Origin: Candidatus Tepidifontimicrobium thermophilum
Lineage (GTDB): Bacteria > Sysuimicrobiota > Sysuimicrobiia > Sysuimicrobiales > Sysuimicrobiaceae
Assembly: GCA_031296405.1 (NCBI GenBank)
Contig: JAVKKH010000011.1
Span: 1 to 64,000 of the forward strand
Direction: 5' to 3'
DNA: 64,000 nucleotides
The notes below the pieces were generated by a model. It searched no databases and was not told the origin of the DNA. It saw only the letters and a list, made by a program, of their open reading frames with translations. How positions within the stretch are numbered: the stretch's first letter is position 1; each line of letters starts with the position of its first letter. The position numbers and the translations under genes are program-made. Below are positions 59,276-64,000 of the stretch, in pieces.

Positions 59276-61960
59276 ATGGTGGACGTGCGAAGGCCCGCCC
59301 CAGACACCCGCACCCCGGCCGGGGAGGTACCCTGGCACGGGCTTCCGCCGGAGGAAGTGGCCTTGCGGCTGGGCACCGACCTGCAGCAGGGACTGAGCCC
59401 CGCCGAAGCCAGCCGGCGCGCCCGCTCCCTGGGGCCCAACGCGCTGCCCGAGGCTGGCGGCCCGAGTCCGCTTCGGGTCCTGTGGGCGCAGTTCCAAAGC
59501 GCGCTCGTCCTGGTTCTTCTTGGTGCCGCGGCGGTTTCCCTTCTGCTCGGCAACGCCAAGGAGGCAGTGGCAGTGGGCGCGGTGGTCGCGCTGAACGCCG
59601 GTCTGGGTTTCCTGCAGGAGTACCGGGCGGAGCGGGCGATGTCCGCGCTGCGGCGTCTGGTGGTCCCCCGGGCCCGGGTCAGGCGGGCGGGCCAGGTCAG
59701 GGAAGTGAGCAGCAGGGAGCTCGTCCCGGGGGACGTGGTTCTGCTGGAGGCGGGAGACCGGGTGCCGGCGGACGGCCGGCTGGTGGAGGCTGTGGGGTTA
59801 CGGGTGGACGAGTCCGCGCTGACGGGCGAATCTGTCCCGGTGGACAAAGACGCCGGCGCCCGGCTGGCAGCGGGCGTACCGCTGCCGGAGCGGTGCACCA
59901 TGGTGTACACGGGGACCGTGGTCACCGCGGGCCGGGCCGTGGCGGTGGTGACCGCCACGGGACCGGCCACGGAGCTGGGCCGCATCGCCCGCCTGGTGGC
60001 CGTCACCCGACCCGAGACGACGCCGCTGCAGCGCAGGCTGGAGCACCTCGCCCGCATCCTCGCGGGGGCCGGGGGAGCCGTGGTGCTGGCGGTGGCGGCT
60101 TTGGGATTCGCACGGGGCGAGGAGGCCGGGCAGGTGTGGCTGATGGCGGTGAGCCTGGCGGTGGCCGCGGTCCCGGAAGGGCTGCCCGCGGTGCTGACCG
60201 TGGCCCTGAGCCTGGGGGCGCAGCGAATGCTCCGCCGGCGGGTCCTGATCCGGAAGCTGTCCGCGGTGGAGACCCTCGGCAGCGTAACCGTCATCTGCAC
60301 CGACAAGACCGGGACCCTCACGGAGAACCGTCTGCGCTTGGTGCACCTGTGGACCCCCGTAGGGACGGTGGCGCCGGGAGAGCCGCTGCCGCAAAGCGCG
60401 CGCCTGGCGGCCCTGGTGGCGTGCCTGTGCGGCGACGCGGAAGTAAACGGGGACGGACGGACGACCGGGGACCCCGTGGACGCGGCGCTGGCCCTCGCGG
60501 CCTTCGGGTGGGGCTTTCGAAGGCGGGAGTGGAACGCCGTGCTGCCGCGGCGGGGGGAGTGGCCCTTCGACAGCGCCCGAAAGCGCGTGACCACCGTGCA
60601 CGGGGTGGAACATCCGGACAAGCTGTGGGAAGTGGGCGGCGCTCGATACCTCGTACTGGTGAAGGGCGCCCCGGAAGCGGTGCTGCCCCGGTGCACGCAG
60701 GTCTGGGTGGGGGCCGGGGCGGAGCCGTTGGGCGAGGTGTGGCTGCGGCAGGTGGACGAACAGGTGGAGGAGATGGCCCGAAGCGGCTTCCGCGTTTTGG
60801 CCCTGGCGTGCGGGTTTTGCCCGACGCTGCCGCCCGGTGAGGAGCAGGCCGAGCGGGAGCTGGTCCTGCTGGGGCTGGCGGCCCTGGAGGACCCGCTGCG
60901 GCCGCAAGTGCCGCAGGCCGTGGCACGTTGCAGGCGGGCGGGCATCCGGGTAGTACTGGTCACCGGCGACCACCCCACCACGGCCCTGGCGGTGGCCCAG
61001 CAGGCCGGCATCGTGGATCCCTCCGGGGCGCGGGTCGCCACAGGTCCCGAGCTTGAGGCCCTGTCCGGGGACCAGCTGCGGCGGGTGGTACGGGAGGTGT
61101 CGGTGTTCGCCCGGGTCCTGCCCGAGCACAAGGTGATTCTCGTGGAGGCGTTGCAGGCGCAGGGGGAGGTGGTGGCGGTTACCGGAGACGGGGTGAACGA
61201 CGGTCCCGCCCTGCGTCGGGCGGAGGTGGGGGTGGCCATGGGGAGCGGCACGGAGGTGGCTAAGGAGGCCTCCGCGGTGGTGCTCCTGGACGACCACTTC
61301 GCCACCGTGGTGGCCGCGGTGGAAGAGGGGCGTGTGGTGTTCGACAACGTGCGGAAGTTCGTCCGCTACCTGTTCACCACCAACGTGGCGGAGCTGTGGA
61401 CGGTCCTGGGGGCTCTGGTAGCTGGGCTCCCGTTCCCCCTCTACCCCCTGCAGGTCCTCTGGATCAACCTGGTCACCGACGGGCCGCCCGCCCTGGCCCT
61501 GGGCGTGGAGCCCCCGGAGGAGGACGTCATGCGTCGGCCCCCGCGTCGCCGCGACGAGCCCCTGCTGGCCGTGGGCCACCTACAGCAGGTGGTGGCGGTG
61601 GGGCTGCTGATGGGCGCCGCGACCCTGGCGCTCGGCGCCTATTTCCTGAAGCGGGGCCACCCAGGCTGGCAGACGGTGGTGTTCGCGGCGCTGGGGGCGG
61701 CGCAGTTCTTCAACGTGTACGCGATCCGCACGTCCACGCCCATGTGGCGGCCGGGCCCCGGCAACCCGGCCCTGGCAGCCTCCGTGGCCCTAGGGGCGGT
61801 CCTGATGGCCGCGGTGGTGTACGTCCCGGGCCTCCGGCCCTACTTCCGCACGTACCCCCTGGGGGCTGTGGATCTGTTGGTCTGCCTGGTGCCCGGGCTC
61901 GTGGCAGCCGTGGTGGTGGAAGCGGCGGAGCTGTGTGGGAGGCGGCGGAGGGAGGCGTGA
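59276..61960 (+). CDS. P-type Ca2+-transporting ATPase (P2A-like)
   Basis: 894 residues. Order: N-terminal cation ATPase domain, TM helices, A domain with TGES ([11 protein letters not shown]), PEGLP motif in TM4 ([16 protein letters not shown]), phosphorylated Asp343 in [12 protein letters not shown], nucleotide domain with KGAPE, hinge [11 protein letters not shown], then TM5 TTNVAEL and TM6 [11 protein letters not shown]. These residues fit calcium (SERCA/PMR1-type) pumps, though Mn is possible. ATG 59276 is used; GTG codons follow at 59279 and 59285. Likely to keep cytoplasmic calcium low; divergent from the stress-protein gene. Confidence 0.93.
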   Translation: MVDVRRPAPDTRTPAGEVPWHGLPPEEVALRLGTDLQQGLSPAEASRRARSLGPNALPEAGGPSPLRVLWAQFQSALVLVLLGAAAVSLLLGNAKEAVAVGAVVALNAGLGFLQEYRAERAMSALRRLVVPRARVRRAGQVREVSSRELVPGDVVLLEAGDRVPADGRLVEAVGLRVDESALTGESVPVDKDAGARLAAGVPLPERCTMVYTGTVVTAGRAVAVVTATGPATELGRIARLVAVTRPETTPLQRRLEHLARILAGAGGAVVLAVAALGFARGEEAGQVWLMAVSLAVAAVPEGLPAVLTVALSLGAQRMLRRRVLIRKLSAVETLGSVTVICTDKTGTLTENRLRLVHLWTPVGTVAPGEPLPQSARLAALVACLCGDAEVNGDGRTTGDPVDAALALAAFGWGFRRREWNAVLPRRGEWPFDSARKRVTTVHGVEHPDKLWEVGGARYLVLVKGAPEAVLPRCTQVWVGAGAEPLGEVWLRQVDEQVEEMARSGFRVLALACGFCPTLPPGEEQAERELVLLGLAALEDPLRPQVPQAVARCRRAGIRVVLVTGDHPTTALAVAQQAGIVDPSGARVATGPELEALSGDQLRRVVREVSVFARVLPEHKVILVEALQAQGEVVAVTGDGVNDGPALRRAEVGVAMGSGTEVAKEASAVVLLDDHFATVVAAVEEGRVVFDNVRKFVRYLFTTNVAELWTVLGALVAGLPFPLYPLQVLWINLVTDGPPALALGVEPPEEDVMRRPPRRRDEPLLAVGHLQQVVAVGLLMGAATLALGAYFLKRGHPGWQTVVFAALGAAQFFNVYAIRTSTPMWRPGPGNPALAASVALGAVLMAAVVYVPGLRPYFRTYPLGAVDLLVCLVPGLVAAVVVEAAELCGRRRREA

Positions 61961-63291
61961 GGGTGGCCTACGTCTGCCAGTCGTGCGGGTACCGCTCGCC
62001 GCGGTGGCTGGGCCGGTGCCCGAACTGCGACGCGTGGAACAGCTTAGTGGAGGAGTTGGACGTCCCCCGCAGGCCTGCTGCGTCCCGCACCGCGAAGCCC
62101 ACCCCGCTCCCGGAGGTATCCCCGCTGCCCGAGGAGCGCTGGCCTACGGGGATCGGAGAACTGGACCGCGTGCTGGGAGGAGGGTTCGTCCCGGGCTCCC
62201 TCGTCCTGGTGGGCGGCGATCCCGGGATCGGGAAGAGCACCCTAGCCCTGCAGGCCGCGTTCCGGCTGGCCGAGGCCGGCCGCGCGGTGCTTTACGTGGC
62301 CGGCGAGGAGTCCGCGCAGCAGACCCGGATGCGCGCCGAACGTCTGGGGGCCGTGTCGCGAGGCGTGTGGGTGGTGGCGGAGACCGACCTGGACGCGGTG
62401 CTGGGTTCCGTCCGGAAGCTGCATCCGGCCCTCGTGGTGGTGGACAGCATCCAGACGGTGTACCGGCCCGACGTGCCCAGCGCCCCCGGCAGCGTGGGCC
62501 AGGTCCGGGAGTGCGCGGCGGCGCTGCTGCAGCTGGCGAAGTCCGAGGGGACTGCGGTGCTCCTGGTCGGCCACGTGACCAAGGAGGGGATGCTGGCGGG
62601 CCCGAAGGTACTGGAGCACCTGGTGGACACGGTGCTGTACTTCGAAGGCGACCGCCACCAGGCGTACCGGATCCTCCGGGCCACCAAGAACCGGTTCGGC
62701 TCCACCAACGAGATCGGCGTGTTCGAGATGGGACCGGGCGGCCTGGTGGAAGTGCCGAACCCGTCTGCGGCGTTTCTCGGCGACCGTCCTCCGGGTGCGG
62801 CGGGTGCGGCGGTGGTGTGCACCCTGGAGGGCAGCCGACCCCTGCTGGTGGAGGTGCAGGCGCTGGTGGCTCCTTCGGCCTTCGGCACACCCCGCCGCGC
62901 CACTTCAGGGGTGGACTACAACCGGCTGCTGCTGCTGGTGGCGGTGCTGGAAAAGCACGCGGGCTTCGCCTTCTCACAGGCGGACGTGTACGCGAACGCC
63001 GCAGGCGGGGTGAGGGTGGAGGAACCTGCCGCCGACCTCGGGATTGCCCTGGCCCTCGCCTCCTCGTACCGCACCCTGGCCCTGGACGGCCGCACCGTGT
63101 TCTGCGGGGAGCTGGGGCTGGCTGGGGAGGTGCGTCCGGTCCCGCAACTGGCCCGCCGGCTGGCGGAGGCGCGCAAGCTCGGGTTCGAGCGCGCCTTCGT
63201 GCCGCGCGGCGGAGCCGTGGAGAGTTCAGGGCTGGACGTGGTACCGGTCGGCACGGTGGTGGAAGCCCTGGAGCTGGCGCCCTGGCGGTAA
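61957..63291 (+). CDS. radA: DNA repair protein RadA (Sms)
   Basis: 444 residues. N-terminal zinc finger (Cys7, 10, 21, 24), then a RecA-like ATPase with Walker A GGDPGIGKST and Walker B VVVDSIQTV, the RadA motif KNRFGSTNE, and a C-terminal Lon-protease-like domain (VRVEEPAADLGIALALASSYR). It helps branch migration in recombination. GTG overlaps the ATPase stop (GTGA), and GGAGGGAGG precedes it; a GTG at 61963 is also possible. Confidence 0.96.
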   Translation: MRVAYVCQSCGYRSPRWLGRCPNCDAWNSLVEELDVPRRPAASRTAKPTPLPEVSPLPEERWPTGIGELDRVLGGGFVPGSLVLVGGDPGIGKSTLALQAAFRLAEAGRAVLYVAGEESAQQTRMRAERLGAVSRGVWVVAETDLDAVLGSVRKLHPALVVVDSIQTVYRPDVPSAPGSVGQVRECAAALLQLAKSEGTAVLLVGHVTKEGMLAGPKVLEHLVDTVLYFEGDRHQAYRILRATKNRFGSTNEIGVFEMGPGGLVEVPNPSAAFLGDRPPGAAGAAVVCTLEGSRPLLVEVQALVAPSAFGTPRRATSGVDYNRLLLLVAVLEKHAGFAFSQADVYANAAGGVRVEEPAADLGIALALASSYRTLALDGRTVFCGELGLAGEVRPVPQLARRLAEARKLGFERAFVPRGGAVESSGLDVVPVGTVVEALELAPWR

Positions 63292-63332
63292 GCTGCCGGT
63301 CCTGTGCCGCGGACACGGTCCGGGGGCCAGCT

Positions 63333-63338
63333 TATACT
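63333..63338 (+). promoter_or_regulatory. -10 box for the PIN/TRAM gene (nearly leaderless transcript)
   Basis: TATACT at 63333-63338; the predicted start point is about 3 bases before the ATG at 63348. Upstream, CGGACA (63310-63315) is a partial -35 at 17 bases. No ribosome-binding site fits between start point and ATG. Confidence 0.45.
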
Positions 63339-63347
63339 GGGCTCGAA

Positions 63348-64000
63348 ATGAGTTCCGAGGGACGGACGGCGCGGCGAGCCGCGGCCTGGGCCGGGGCGGT
63401 ACTGGGCGGGGCGCTGGGCGTCCAGGTGGTGGTGGCGCTGGCACCCTTCGTGCCCATCGGGGGCTGGCCGCGGGTCGGCGCGGAAGTGGCGGGCGCGGTG
63501 GCGGGCGGGGTCCTGGGAGCCACCCTCGCGCCGCCTGCCTGGCAGGCCTTCGTACGGGTGATGGGCCGGGTGCTGGTCCGGCTGGGACGCGTACCGTGGA
63601 GGGATGTGGAGATCGCCCTCGCGGGCTCCCTGGTGGGCCTGCTGGTCGCCACCGCGGTGGGCTACCTTCTGTCCGGGATCCCGGTGATCGGAGGTTACCT
63701 GAGGGTCGTGGCCCTGGTGGTGTTCGGGTACCTGGGCCTTCAGTTCGCCCTACAGCGGCGGGAGGAGGTGGCGGGCCTGCTGGAGCGCCGCAGGCCGCGG
63801 GGTCCCGCCAAGGTGCTGGACACCAGCGCCATCATCGATGGCCGGATCGCAGACGTGGTACGTTCGGGGTTCCTGGAAGGGCCGTTCTTGGTGCCGCGGT
63901 CGGTGCTGCGGGAGCTGCAGGCCATCGCGGACTCGCCCGACCCCCTACGCCGGGCCCGGGGCCGGCGCGGGTTGGACGTGCTGCACCGGCTCCAGGAGGA
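63348..64000 (+). CDS. PIN/TRAM-domain membrane protein (YacL-like), 3' truncated by window end
   Basis: 217 residues visible, no stop before the end. Four N-terminal membrane helices (AAAWAGAVLGGALGVQVVVALAPF, GAEVAGAVAGGVLGATLAPP, VEIALAGSLVGLLVATAVGYLL, LRVVALVVFGYLGLQFAL) are followed by a PIN domain beginning KVLDTSAIIDGRI (first metal Asp at about 158) and SVLRELQ. In YacL-like proteins a TRAM domain follows. The radA neighbourhood is typical of Terrabacteria; disA, which usually lies between, is missing. Confidence 0.88.
   Translation, partial: MSSEGRTARRAAAWAGAVLGGALGVQVVVALAPFVPIGGWPRVGAEVAGAVAGGVLGATLAPPAWQAFVRVMGRVLVRLGRVPWRDVEIALAGSLVGLLVATAVGYLLSGIPVIGGYLRVVALVVFGYLGLQFALQRREEVAGLLERRRPRGPAKVLDTSAIIDGRIADVVRSGFLEGPFLVPRSVLRELQAIADSPDPLRRARGRRGLDVLHRLQE

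Overview
This 64 kb window is gapless, very GC-rich bacterial chromosome (roughly 70% G+C by eye). It carries about 57 protein genes, no tRNA or rRNA, no CRISPR array and no insertion sequence. About half of the genes start with GTG or TTG, and many neighbours overlap by 1-4 bases. The gene set includes a PIN/TRAM (YacL-type) gene right after radA, a pyruvoyl SpeH, a glutamine synthetase of the GSI-beta type, YggT, a flotillin, a BldC-like MerR-type helix-turn-helix protein, MsrA and M42/M20 peptidases. It suggests a free-living, heterotrophic member of the Terrabacteria side of the bacterial tree, perhaps one of the GC-rich uncultivated lineages near Firmicutes, Armatimonadota or Sysuimicrobiota. 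That placement is an inference; there is no rRNA here to test it.

Layout. 1-6.2 kb: the end of a cupredoxin/multicopper protein; acyl-CoA ligase, cysteine desulfurase and ThiI (sulfur transfer to tRNA); an HTH regulator; a glycosyltransferase. 6.2-20.1 kb: SMC, an overlooked 53-residue gene, an orphan DGQHR (DndB-like) protein, an RNase J-like beta-CASP protein, a secreted 5'-nucleotidase, an alcohol dehydrogenase, an exported LolA-like protein with an M48 protease, a nucleotidyltransferase-like protein, a methyltransferase, a possible PD-(D/E)XK protein and MsrA. 20.1-29.5 kb: a divergent carboxylate-catabolism locus. GntR, Ldh2 and an isocitrate/isopropylmalate-dehydrogenase-like enzyme face a PrpF-type isomerase, a tripartite tricarboxylate transporter with a fused TctA-TctB, an SdhA-type flavoprotein and an IsdG-like monooxygenase. 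29.5-33.1 kb: a DoxX pseudogene, then thiolase and a two-subunit ADP-forming acyl-CoA synthetase, which together would turn a 3-ketoacyl-CoA into acid plus ATP.

33.1-38.6 kb: a nitrogen operon in the order amtB, unknown membrane-anchored protein, flotillin, glnA, with a terminator-like hairpin directly before amtB. 38.7-43.3 kb: an amino-acid oxidase, a divergent S-adenosylhomocysteinase relative, a Tat-exported cyclase, a metallo-beta-lactamase-fold hydrolase and pyrophosphatase. 43.3-50.3 kb: a minus-strand operon (M42 peptidase, unknown membrane protein, ornithine cyclodeaminase, cysteine-rich unknown protein, leucyl aminopeptidase, small membrane protein) facing an M20 dipeptidase, suited to peptide and amino-acid catabolism. 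50.3-57.9 kb: NAD synthase, tandem hotdog thioesterase, small export protein, a six-bladed lipoprotein propeller, SpeH behind a structured leader, AEC transporter, YggT, cold-shock protein and a metallo-beta-lactamase-fold hydrolase. 58-64 kb: a small unknown protein, a tandem universal stress protein, a calcium-type P-ATPase, RadA, and a PIN/TRAM protein cut off by the window end.

The most promising places for something undescribed are the amtB-unknown-flotillin-glnA operon with its leader hairpin, the divergent tricarboxylate locus with shared promoter boxes, and the cysteine-rich protein inside the peptidase operon. No complete defence system or mobile element was found.
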